In this document: positions 1 to 7,383 of the stretch, piece after piece | How the letters are laid out: each line of letters begins with the position of its first letter | Numbering within the stretch: the stretch's first letter is position 1 | Assembly: GCA_030040865.1 (NCBI GenBank) | Contig: JASHSX010000155.1 | Coordinates: 1 to 12,249, forward strand | Direction: 5' to 3' | Source: Thermoplasmata archaeon | GTDB taxonomy: Archaea; Thermoplasmatota; Thermoplasmata; Lutacidiplasmatales; UBA184 | Length of the DNA stretch: 12,249 bases | Notes under the pieces: model-generated | Seen by the model: only the letters and a program-made list of their open reading frames with translations | Database searches by the model: none | What the model was told of the DNA's origin: nothing | Translations under genes and position numbers: made by a program

Positions 1-2
1 GC

Positions 3-1634
3 ACCCTCTTCCAAAACGTCACCACCAACAGCACCGGCACCCCCTCCTCCTACACCCTCACCACCCAGGTCTCCGGCGCCTCCTCCGGCAAGCAGAACAA
101 CTTCACCGACCTCCGCTGGAACGACGATACCTTCGTCGGCGACGTCATCAACGGCGCCAACATGATCGATGTCGAGAACTCCACCTTCGTCGGCGGCCTC
201 AACGAAACCCCCGCCGTCTTCCTCTCCAATACCCTCATCTGGCCCAACCCCAACCACCCCGCCCTCCCCATCCGTATCGACGGCAGCCCCACCGGCGGCT
301 CCTCCGCCCTCCTCGCCGACGATACCTTCGAGTTCCCCAACGGGACGCACAACAACGATCCGTTCCAGCTGACCGAGTCGACGAACACATGGGCCAACGA
401 CTCGTTCTGGATCGGGGGAACAACCTCGGGGTTCGTCGTGGAGGCCCCCAATCTCACTCTCTCCGATGCCACTACGTTCGCCGGCCTGAGCTACTACTCG
501 CTCGGTGGAGGAGCTCCCACCGCGCTCGTCCTCGTCGACCTGGTAGAATCTGCCGGACTTGTCGACCTGGGTGCCACCGTGGGCTCGCTCGCGCAGGTGT
601 ACGACGATCTCCCGGCATACTCTCCCTCGGTGCCCTCGGGATTGACGGCAATCTCGGTCGGTCACACGACCGTCTCGCTCGCCTGGAACGCCTCCGAGGG
701 TCCGGTGACCAACTATACCGTCCTTGAGAAGGAGGTCAACGGATCCAATTCCTACGCGTACTCGACAGCCGGCCGTACGTACTTCACTGCAGAAGGGCTG
801 GATCCCGGCACGAGCTACAACTTCTCCGTCGAAGCGTGGAACGAGTCGCGCCCTTCGCTACGGTCCGTTCCCGTCGTCGTCTCGACCCTCCCGAATCCCA
901 GTCCGGCCCCGTCCCGTCCCTCCGGGCTGAACCCCCTCTATGTCGGTGTCACCACGGTTGATTTCGACTGGAACGCATCCGTCGGAACGGTAACCAACTA
1001 TACTCTTCTCGCGGATCCGTCCGGCGGACTTCCATCGACGTCGTTTTCGGCGGGACCGAAAACGTATGTCGAAGCGGGCGGCCTGTTGGCCGGGACTTTG
1101 TACGCATTCGGCGTGGAAGCTTGGAACGATAGCGCTAACTCCGGGCTGTCCTCGACCGTCACGATCTCAACGCTCCCCCCTCCGCCGAGTGCGCCCGCCG
1201 CGCCGATTGGACTTGCCGTCGACTCGCGGACCTCCGCTTCCGTCTCGCTGACCTGGAACGGATCGGCCGGTCGGGTCACCAATTACTCAGTAAGCGCGGA
1301 AAGTCGGGGCAAACCGGTCGTCGCGCTGTCGGTCGGGAACGTGACCGCCGACACCGTGGGCGATCTGTCACCTGCCACCGAGTACCTCTTTTTTGTCGTC
1401 GCGTGGAACGGCAGCAAAGCATCTCCCCCCAGTGGCTCTCTCAGCGTCTTCACGCTCAACTCTTCGACCAACGTCAGCGGACCACCCGGTCCGCCAGCGA
1501 CTCCCGCCTCACCCCAACCGCACGCCGAGAGCGATTGGCCGGCGATGGCCCTCCTGAGCGCGGGGCTCTTCGCGGGCGTGTTCGGAACGCTCGCGCTGGC
1601 AGGACTCCTGCGTTCAAGGGCGAGACGAACGTGA
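3..1634 (+). CDS. Secreted beta-helix / FN3-repeat surface protein with C-terminal membrane anchor (5' partial)
   Basis: The reading frame is open from the left edge, so the true start lies outside the window; the Met at 162 is internal. The first ~200 residues are short Asn/Thr/Ser/Gly-rich strands (for example DDTFVGDVINGANMIDVEN) typical of a right-handed parallel beta-helix. Three fibronectin type III modules follow at about 630-890, 912-1175 and 1200-1460, then a Pro-rich linker and one hydrophobic segment (about 1542-1613) ending in RSRARRT, a positively charged cytoplasmic tail. About 20 N-X-S/T sequons are visible, so the protein is probably exported, N-glycosylated and anchored with the bulk outside. 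An adhesin, S-layer-associated or glycan-binding role is inferred, not shown. The first 113 codons (3-341) are almost all C-ending, unlike the rest. Next gene starts 227 nt downstream. Domain architecture is fairly certain; function is unknown. Confidence 0.85.
   Translation, partial: TLFQNVTTNSTGTPSSYTLTTQVSGASSGKQNNFTDLRWNDDTFVGDVINGANMIDVENSTFVGGLNETPAVFLSNTLIWPNPNHPALPIRIDGSPTGGSSALLADDTFEFPNGTHNNDPFQLTESTNTWANDSFWIGGTTSGFVVEAPNLTLSDATTFAGLSYYSLGGGAPTALVLVDLVESAGLVDLGATVGSLAQVYDDLPAYSPSVPSGLTAISVGHTTVSLAWNASEGPVTNYTVLEKEVNGSNSYAYSTAGRTYFTAEGLDPGTSYNFSVEAWNESRPSLRSVPVVVSTLPNPSPAPSRPSGLNPLYVGVTTVDFDWNASVGTVTNYTLLADPSGGLPSTSFSAGPKTYVEAGGLLAGTLYAFGVEAWNDSANSGLSSTVTISTLPPPPSAPAAPIGLAVDSRTSASVSLTWNGSAGRVTNYSVSAESRGKPVVALSVGNVTADTVGDLSPATEYLFFVVAWNGSKASPPSGSLSVFTLNSSTNVSGPPGPPATPASPQPHAESDWPAMALLSAGLFAGVFGTLALAGLLRSRARRT
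630..1460 (+). repeat. Three tandem fibronectin type III modules
   Basis: Three units of roughly 85-90 codons repeat the pattern: SGL or IGL start, a strand with W-N-[AG]-S, a strand with TNY[TS], an F-strand ending in the motif AWN[EDG]S, and a closing STLP or FTLN. The DNA has diverged (compare 701-720, 988-1007 and 1273-1290), so these are old protein-level repeats, not recent duplications. Pro-rich linkers separate them. FN3 modules usually act as spacers or binding modules in secreted proteins. Confidence 0.85.
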
Positions 1635-1715
1635 GACGATCGGGCGGGGGAGCGGGACTCGTCTCGGGCCCGGCGCTCCTCTCGACCGAGGCCCGGTCTG
1701 TAGGCCCCCGGTGAG

Positions 1716-1741
1716 CGCTCCGACCCTCGACGACCGGAGCG
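1716..1741. terminator. Inverted repeat in intergenic gap, possible terminator or chance
   Basis: A perfect 7-bp inverted repeat (CGCTCCG at 1716-1722, CGGAGCG at 1735-1741) with a 12-nt spacer lies about 80 nt after the stop of the FN3 protein gene. No T-run follows, and archaeal termination usually relies on oligo-T tracts, so the role is doubtful. In such GC-rich DNA the match could be chance. Confidence 0.2.
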
Positions 1742-1828
1742 GGAGGCTCCTTAGTGGCAGTGGTCGGCGCCAGACGCCCCAAACCCGCGAGTTTTCAAGC
1801 AAATCGGTCACCCGCCCCAAACGGCAAA

Positions 1829-1842
1829 ACTTCATAAATCGA
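1829..1842 (+). promoter_or_regulatory. TATA-box promoter of the GT-C-like gene, leaderless
   Basis: TTCATAAATC at 1831-1840, preceded by an A-rich BRE-like stretch (CAAAAC), is the clearest A/T-rich island in a very GC-rich gap. Its centre lies about 26 nt before the ATG at 1862, the normal archaeal TATA-to-transcription-start distance. This predicts an mRNA beginning at or next to the start codon. Confidence 0.7.
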
Positions 1843-1861
1843 TACTCCGGGCTGAACGGGA

Positions 1862-4522
1862 ATGGCGAGTGACGATCGGGGGGAGGTCCGTCGGACCCTC
1901 TCGCGGCTCCAGGCCGTGAGCACCGAACTCGAGCGATCGGGTTCGCTCGACGATCTCGGACATCTTTCGCAGCTCGTCGAAGAGGTCCGATCCTCGATCT
2001 CACGGGGGGACCTTCCGGGAGCGGCCGCAGCCCTGGATCGAGAAGAGACATACCTGCAGGCACGACGAGCCGGCGGGCAATCCGCGGCCCAGCCGCCCGC
2101 TGACGCAGGGGTCCCGGTCACAGCTCCCGGCCCCGTTCCCGAGCGAGAGTCGACTGCGACCCACGAGCCTGCCCAGGTTCCGCCCGCACCGGAACCTCCG
2201 CGCAGTCGGTTCACGGTATCGAGAGAGCTCAAAATTCGACTCGCGGTCTCCGGCGCCCTCGGTCTCCTGTTCAGTCTGGTGCTGGCCGCGGCCGCCCACG
2301 GGCGACTATTCTATGGCGCCGATTATGCCGGCATCTACAATCCCGGAGACTTCCTCTACCGACCGAACGTGGACGCGGCGCTCCCGTCGTTCATCTCGCT
2401 GCTCGACGCCTCCAATCCGTACGTCACGTTCTACGCGTCCTTGGCCATTGAAGGCGCCGTCGCGGCGTACTGCGTGCAGCTCCTCGCATTCCACTTTGCG
2501 AAGGGGCGTTTTCACGGGCTGCAGCTCTGGGGCACGCAGGTGGCCTGCGCCGCGCTCTACCTCGGAAATCCCTGGATTCTGGATTTCGGGGTTCAATCGC
2601 TATTCATGAACGTGCTCGTCAGCACGGACGCGCTGGTGGCCGTCTTTGCGATCCTATTCGAGATCGTCAGGGAGCTCTCTCGTGGCGCGCCTTTGTCCCG
2701 CCGTACCGCGATCTGGCTCGGCCTCGCCATCGGGCTCGCGTCTCCGCAAGCATTCTCCAACCTTCTTCGCTTCCAGCTACTGATTGCCATCGGCCTGCTG
2801 ATCGTCGCCGTCTTCCTGTTCGTCGAATACGGTCCCTGGTCAAAGCGCGCGACCGGCTCCCGGAGGGTGGCAACGCGCACCCTAGCTCGATTCGCGCTAT
2901 TTTGCGTTCCCGTGGCCGCTCTCCTCCTTGCCTACCCACTATGGATCGCGACCACTCAGTATCTCCTACAAAAGGGAGTGATCGACACCATCATCGCGAG
3001 CCAGCCGTCTCTTTCGATGGTTCAGTACAACACATTTCCGTACGTGGTACGGCTCCTCGGGAAGTCCACATTTCACAACTTTCCGTACGCCGCCGGCTAC
3101 CAACAGCTGACGCTCCAGGCGGTGGCGTCCTGGCTCTGGCCTCTCTTCGTCCTCGGGGTGCCCATCGTAGCCCTGTTGCTGGACGGGCAGAGATTCATCG
3201 AGTGGCGTTGGATCGTCCTGATCGAGTGTGCCGCCTGGTTCTCCCTTGCCTGGGCCGGGGCGTCCAATCCTCCGTTCGGATTTGCCGTCGGCCCCCTCTC
3301 GGCGGCCATTCCCCGATCTCAGGGTGCACTGCCGAATTACTACACGCAGTTCGAGCCCCTCTCGTGGATCTATTCGCTCCTCGCGGGGGTGTCCGTCCTC
3401 TGGCTGGGGCGCGTGCTTCACGACGGTATCTCCCGCCGTTCGAGTACGGCCTCACAGTCGGGCGGGCCGCCCACACCGGGGACGACGCGGACTCGCTTAC
3501 CATCCTACCGGCAGGTCGGCCCCGCCAAAATTGCTACGGCGGTATTCGTCCTCATCCTCGTCGGTCTTCTCCTCTGTGTGTCGATCCCTGTCGTGACCGG
3601 GGACTCTCTGTCGTCGAAGGGCAACCTCCGGCCCGGAGGTTTCGTGATCCCGGGCGAATACACGGAGCTCCGGAACGTGCTTACGCGCGCCGGTGGGAGC
3701 ACCCTGGTTCTTCCCGGATTGGAAAGCAACTTCGAAACCTCGTGGGGGTACTACGGGGACTCGGCGTTCTATCCCCTCTACTTGTTTCCGGCAACGGTGG
3801 TGACTCCAGCCTACTATGGACCGTTTGGAATCCTCAAACCGTCCGAGAGTCAAAGTTACACCAATCTAACCACGCCCTTGCGGCCCGGAACACCGAGTAA
3901 CTCGACCTCTCCGTTTACCGCCACCGCGAAGGTCGTGAACACCTCGACGAGCCTGCAGTTCAATTGGAAGACTCGAAGTTCTAACGTGAGCTGGAACGGA
4001 GAGGATTGGGTGGCATTCACCCTGAGCTCGAACAACTCTGATCTTCTCAGTCAGGCGTTGACCGAGGGGACCCTTTGGGCCGGAGTACTCTCGGAGGGTG
4101 CGCACGGTACGAACCAACTGGCAAGCTACCGTCTCGTCGACTCCTATTACACGAATCTGGAGAACAATTCCACCTCCGTCCGAGTGAGTCTCTTGCTCCC
4201 GTTCCCCGGTAGCGGAACTCTTTCGCTTGGCCACGTCTCCGGATTGAGAGTATGGTTTGACACCCCGGTGGCACGCGATGCGGTGTCGCTATCGATAACC
4301 GAGTTCGATCTTTATCAAAATTCGTCCGTCTCGGGAAGCTGGGAATCGCTCCTCGCGCAATACGGGTTGCAGTTCGTCCTCGTGGACACGACGCTCGTAG
4401 AGGGAACCCTTCAGCCGCTGGCGTATGCCAAGCTCTGCGCCGCCGCAATGGTAGGGACGCAGGTCGCGCAAGTGTACTGGAAGTCGACGGACCTGTCCCT
4501 CTATCAGATCTCGCCTCCCTGA
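1862..4522 (+). CDS. Large polytopic membrane protein, GT-C-like glycosyltransferase candidate
   Basis: Residues 1-120 are predicted cytosolic: a charged, probably helical segment of ~60 residues (LSRLQAVSTELERSGSLDD onward, ending near EETYLQARRAGG), then a Pro/Ala-rich linker. From about residue 123 to 575 there are roughly 10-11 hydrophobic segments. The loop after the first one holds YGADYAGIYNPGDF with Asp154; an acidic residue in the first outer loop is a hallmark of GT-C enzymes such as oligosaccharyltransferases, arabinofuranosyltransferases and PMTs, which use polyprenyl-phosphate donors. Residues ~580-886 form an outer domain with many sequons (NLT, NST, NTS, NVS, NNS, NSS). LVLPGLESNFETSWGYYG near 620 and QYGLQFVLVDTTL near 835-845 recall segments in AftD- and YfhO-like membrane proteins. 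Transfer of a lipid-linked sugar onto a surface acceptor is the best guess; no exact family can be named by eye. The ATG is placed by the TATA box 26 nt upstream. Confidence 0.8.
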   Translation: MASDDRGEVRRTLSRLQAVSTELERSGSLDDLGHLSQLVEEVRSSISRGDLPGAAAALDREETYLQARRAGGQSAAQPPADAGVPVTAPGPVPERESTATHEPAQVPPAPEPPRSRFTVSRELKIRLAVSGALGLLFSLVLAAAAHGRLFYGADYAGIYNPGDFLYRPNVDAALPSFISLLDASNPYVTFYASLAIEGAVAAYCVQLLAFHFAKGRFHGLQLWGTQVACAALYLGNPWILDFGVQSLFMNVLVSTDALVAVFAILFEIVRELSRGAPLSRRTAIWLGLAIGLASPQAFSNLLRFQLLIAIGLLIVAVFLFVEYGPWSKRATGSRRVATRTLARFALFCVPVAALLLAYPLWIATTQYLLQKGVIDTIIASQPSLSMVQYNTFPYVVRLLGKSTFHNFPYAAGYQQLTLQAVASWLWPLFVLGVPIVALLLDGQRFIEWRWIVLIECAAWFSLAWAGASNPPFGFAVGPLSAAIPRSQGALPNYYTQFEPLSWIYSLLAGVSVLWLGRVLHDGISRRSSTASQSGGPPTPGTTRTRLPSYRQVGPAKIATAVFVLILVGLLLCVSIPVVTGDSLSSKGNLRPGGFVIPGEYTELRNVLTRAGGSTLVLPGLESNFETSWGYYGDSAFYPLYLFPATVVTPAYYGPFGILKPSESQSYTNLTTPLRPGTPSNSTSPFTATAKVVNTSTSLQFNWKTRSSNVSWNGEDWVAFTLSSNNSDLLSQALTEGTLWAGVLSEGAHGTNQLASYRLVDSYYTNLENNSTSVRVSLLLPFPGSGTLSLGHVSGLRVWFDTPVARDAVSLSITEFDLYQNSSVSGSWESLLAQYGLQFVLVDTTLVEGTLQPLAYAKLCAAAMVGTQVAQVYWKSTDLSLYQISPP

Positions 4523-4552
4523 CCCGAACTCCGGTCCGTCCCGTCCGTGGCG

Positions 4553-4598
4553 GTGATTTTCGACCGATGCGGTCTCTTTTCCCAGGTTTTTCCGAAAA
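4553..4598 (+). terminator. Oligo-T tracts, probable archaeal terminator region
   Basis: Three short T-runs (4557-4560, 4577-4580 and 4587-4591) lie 35-70 nt after the stop of the membrane-protein gene, in otherwise GC-rich DNA. Archaeal RNA polymerase terminates at consecutive oligo-T tracts without needing a hairpin, and this position fits the end of that transcript. No other gap in the window shows such a cluster. Confidence 0.4.
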
Positions 4599-4708
4599 GT
4601 GAGACGCGATACCCGGTCGTTTCACGGAGATCCTACCCGCTTCTCGCCGCGCTGAGTTTCGAAGACGCTCCGCCCCGAGGTCTCGGAAGTTCCTTCGCGG
4701 CGACACGA

Positions 4709-4719
4709 CGCTTTTATGT
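4709..4719 (+). promoter_or_regulatory. TATA-box promoter of the GT2 gene, leaderless TTG start
   Basis: CTTTTATGTC at 4711-4720 is centred about 26 nt before the TTG at 4741, the spacing expected if transcription begins at the start codon. This decides the choice of TTG over downstream candidates and makes a leaderless mRNA likely. Confidence 0.65.
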
Positions 4720-4740
4720 CGGGAGGGACATCGGTCGCGG

Positions 4741-5574
4741 TTGACGCGTGGTTTGAGCCTTCTCGTCCCCGCTTGGAACGAGGAGCGACGCATTGGGGCC
4801 GCGCTCGAGCGCTACGCATCCGTTCTCGAGGCAACCGGTGACCCGTTCGAGATCCTCGTCGTCACCGACGGGGTCACGGATCGGACGCCCTCGGTCGCGC
4901 GCTCGTACGCCTCTCGGAACGTTCGAGTGCAGGAGTTTCCGATCCGACTCGGCAAGGGGGGCGCGATCATCGCGGGGGTCCCTCTCACGAAGTACGATCG
5001 TATCGGGTACCTCGACGCGGACTCACCGGTGAGCTCCGCGGACATCCACGCCCTCGTTCGAGCCCTGGAGACGGCGGACGCGGCGGTGGGCTCACGCCGG
5101 CTCCGGGGGAGCATGTTCGTGAAGAATGTCCCGTTCGCGCGGCGAGTATTTCGTGTCGGCTTCAACGTGCTCACGCGTTCCGTTCTGGGACTGCGAATCC
5201 GGGACACGCAATGTGGCGCGAAGTTCTTCCGTCGGAGCGCGCTGCTGCCCGTCCTCGCCCGAGTGCGACTTCGGGGGTGGGCATTCGATGCCGCGATCCT
5301 GTTCGAGCTCAAGTCCGCGGGCCATACCATCCAAGAGATCCCGGTGACGTGGAACTACGATAACGACAGTCGATTGCCGCTGGTGCAACAGGTTCCCATC
5401 ATGATGCTCTCGGTGGGGTTCATCCGATTCCGGAGCGTACTCCGCGTCCTCCGAGGTATCTCCCCGCGGACGTGCTCGTGGTTTGCGCGTACTTTTATGC
5501 ACCTGACCCCGGAACGGAGCCGCATCATGGAGAGCGCACTCACCGAGATGCACGTCGTACCCCCGACGCGGTAA
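4741..5574 (+). CDS. Family 2 glycosyltransferase, dolichyl-phosphate sugar synthase type (DPM1/Alg5-like)
   Basis: A GT-A enzyme expected to move a sugar from a nucleotide donor to a polyprenyl (dolichyl) phosphate on the cytoplasmic membrane face, supplying the membrane glycosyltransferases of N-glycosylation. Visible motifs: N-terminal LLVPAWNEE (7-15), the nucleotide-binding acidic motif DGVTD (43-47; DGSxD is more usual), RLGKGGAIIAG (69-79), the metal-binding DAD (92-94), GSRR (117-120), DTQCGAKFF (155-163) and GWAFD (179-183). The last two are typical of the DPM1/Alg5 branch. At 277 residues it has no C-terminal membrane segments, so it resembles the soluble, membrane-associated class. 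The TTG start sits 26 nt after a TATA box. The sugar (glucose or mannose) cannot be read from sequence. Its neighbour upstream, a GT-C-like protein, could use its lipid-linked product. Confidence 0.88.
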   Translation: MTRGLSLLVPAWNEERRIGAALERYASVLEATGDPFEILVVTDGVTDRTPSVARSYASRNVRVQEFPIRLGKGGAIIAGVPLTKYDRIGYLDADSPVSSADIHALVRALETADAAVGSRRLRGSMFVKNVPFARRVFRVGFNVLTRSVLGLRIRDTQCGAKFFRRSALLPVLARVRLRGWAFDAAILFELKSAGHTIQEIPVTWNYDNDSRLPLVQQVPIMMLSVGFIRFRSVLRVLRGISPRTCSWFARTFMHLTPERSRIMESALTEMHVVPPTR

Positions 5575-5641
5575 ACGTTCCACGTCCGTAGGCGTGCCAG
5601 ATATCGGGACGAGCGGTTCTGCAAGCCCCGGAACTGAGGAA

Positions 5642-5653
5642 TGCTTCTAAGTC
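5642..5653 (+). promoter_or_regulatory. TATA-like box upstream of the tail-spike-like gene
   Basis: TGCTTCTAAGT at 5642-5652 is centred about 41 nt before the ATG at 5689, predicting a start of transcription near 5673 and a leader of about 15 nt. A TAG at 5683-5685, in frame, shows the coding region cannot start further upstream. Confidence 0.45.
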
Positions 5654-5688
5654 TCGGAACGGGCGTCCAAAACCGGATCGGCTAGACG

Positions 5689-7293
5689 ATGGCGGGAAGC
5701 GAGCTGACGATCGGATCCCGCAAGGGATCGGGAGCGGACTTCGACCCGGGCACCCATCCGAATCCGGGCGACTCCTCCGGTACCGATTGCGCGCGAGCGT
5801 TCCAGGCTGCTCTCGACGAGGCGGTGAACGGGCCGGGCGGGGACATCGTACCTCGGCGGATCGAGCTTCAGGCCGGGATTTTTCGTTTTTGGCTACCCGG
5901 GACAAGCCCCCGACCGTTGCTCGTCCGGAGCGGTCGCCAGGAGATCTGGGGAGCCGGGCACCGTGCGACCGGACTTCATCTGATGAGCGGCGGCCCCACG
6001 GACATCCCGGTCGGTCAATCTCCGTTCCACTACGTCAACCCGAGCGATGCTTCCCTTCAGTTGACCGTCGACCCGTCCTCGACGATCTGGACCGGCGACT
6101 CACCGATCCGCGTCAACGATCAGGCAATGTTGGCCCTCAGCGGGCTTGGCCCGGGAGCGGGCGCATGGAACGCCGCGAGAAAACCGGTCACCTATTGCGT
6201 CCAACCCGGGGGCCGGCTCCAGTTGGAGTTCAGCGGTCCACCGCCTAAGCTCAGCTCCAACCTCTCCTTCCTGATGTGGGCCTCCCCACCTGCGCTCGGG
6301 GGCGTTCGTGGACTGGGCGTCAATGCTCTCGAGTCCACTTGGGCGAACGGCATCGACGTTGCGGGGGACCCCAACCTCGGACTCGCGTATCCCGAAGGGG
6401 GTCAGAGAACGATGTTCCTCGAGCATATTGGAACGTATTGCAAGAGCGGGGGTTTCTCGAACTTTGACATCATCGGTGACGGGATGGAGCAGGCGTCGCT
6501 CTGCGACATCTTCACGCACGGCAGTCTCTCCTGGGTCGTTGTTGCTGGGACGGTCACGCTTCAGGCCTGCACGTTGCACCGCGCCAGACTGTCGGGGCAG
6601 GTCGTTCATCTCGTGAACCCGACCTTCGGCACCAGCTCGCTAGGTCCGGCCGTAGAGGTCGTGGCTGTAGGTGCTCAGAACCAAGCTATCCGCACCCCGC
6701 TTCAACTGAACTATCACTCCGCGTACTTCAACGACTGCACGGACGGGGCTGTGCCCGCCGGGTGTGTGGTCAACTACAACGCTGCCACCGCGACGGTTCA
6801 CAACGTCGACGGCGGGAACTGGGTGGTACCCGCCGGCCCGGCTCCGCCGGGGTACTTTGTGGGCAACGAACGGACCAGCGTGATCAATCTGCGAGGATCG
6901 CCCACCTTTCGGAAGACCAAAGATAACCCGGTCCCGTTGACTTCCTCTCCGCCCGCGGGGCTCTCGATCGAGGGTGCTCTCCTCTTCGTCGGCGTGGAGA
7001 CGGTGGGAGCACTGCTCTCCAAGACCTATGTGGGCTGGAACGCGCCTACTCCGGCAATACCGGGCTCGGGAGTCGATGTCCCGAACTCTCTCGGCGTCGC
7101 GGTCGACATCTATCTTACCTCGGTCGGCGACGGCGTGCAGTCGGTGGGAATCACCGATCCTCTGGGCGGCTTTCTCGTCATCGGCCTCCATCCCGGCCCC
7201 GGCCACAGGATACATTTGGAGCCGGGGGCGAAGGTCCGACTGATCTACTCGGGATCACCCACCTGGCGGTGGTACGGGTGCGTCATCCGATAG
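5689..7293 (+). CDS. Pectate-lyase / phage tail-spike-like beta-helix protein
   Basis: The N-terminal part (about residues 14-75: GADFDPGTHPNPGDSSGTD, then a DCARAFQAALDEA helix and GIFRFWLPG) matches the layout of the pectate-lyase-3-like beta-helix cap: D-F-[GD] start, T-D with a helix of a-a-A-l-d-A, and a glycine-containing strand. The middle is Gly/Asn-rich short strands as in a parallel beta-helix. The last ~80 residues (PNSLGVAVDIYLTSVGDGV, then GFLVIGLHPG, a L-x-P-G turn, and YSGSPTWRWYG) resemble the small beta-sandwich at the end of many phage and prophage tail proteins, which ends in YS-x-x-PTW-x-W-[FY]-G. There is no signal peptide or membrane segment. It could be a glycan-cleaving or glycan-binding protein, a virus-derived protein, or be exported by another route. 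No catalytic residues can be assigned. Encoded between a GT2 and a methyltransferase gene. Confidence 0.7.
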   Translation: MAGSELTIGSRKGSGADFDPGTHPNPGDSSGTDCARAFQAALDEAVNGPGGDIVPRRIELQAGIFRFWLPGTSPRPLLVRSGRQEIWGAGHRATGLHLMSGGPTDIPVGQSPFHYVNPSDASLQLTVDPSSTIWTGDSPIRVNDQAMLALSGLGPGAGAWNAARKPVTYCVQPGGRLQLEFSGPPPKLSSNLSFLMWASPPALGGVRGLGVNALESTWANGIDVAGDPNLGLAYPEGGQRTMFLEHIGTYCKSGGFSNFDIIGDGMEQASLCDIFTHGSLSWVVVAGTVTLQACTLHRARLSGQVVHLVNPTFGTSSLGPAVEVVAVGAQNQAIRTPLQLNYHSAYFNDCTDGAVPAGCVVNYNAATATVHNVDGGNWVVPAGPAPPGYFVGNERTSVINLRGSPTFRKTKDNPVPLTSSPPAGLSIEGALLFVGVETVGALLSKTYVGWNAPTPAIPGSGVDVPNSLGVAVDIYLTSVGDGVQSVGITDPLGGFLVIGLHPGPGHRIHLEPGAKVRLIYSGSPTWRWYGCVIR

Positions 7294-7343
7294 CGACGAG
7301 ACTTCGGTGCCTTCGTTCGCAATGGGTTACGGCGGCCCCGGCA

Positions 7344-7356
7344 GCACGTAAATCGT
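7344..7356 (+). promoter_or_regulatory. TATA-like box upstream of the methyltransferase
   Basis: ACGTAAATCG at 7346-7355 is the only A/T-rich patch in the 90-nt gap and is centred about 33 nt before the ATG at 7384, predicting a leader of a few nucleotides. Confidence 0.5.
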
Positions 7357-7383
7357 CCTGCGACCCTACCCCGTCGGCCCGAC

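Noticed and set aside
50..472. Minus-strand 140-codon open frame
   Set aside because: It mirrors the C-rich coding segment of the surface-protein gene on the plus strand; extreme C bias removes stop codons from the opposite strand. No recognisable domain.
2902..3900. Plus-strand 332-codon open frame inside the GT-C-like gene
   Set aside because: Arg/Pro/Ser-rich, no domain, fully inside a gene with clear membrane segments in another frame.
4047..4793. Minus-strand 248-codon open frame spanning the gap before the GT2 gene
   Set aside because: Arg-rich translation without domain features; overlaps two well-supported genes and the promoter at 4711.
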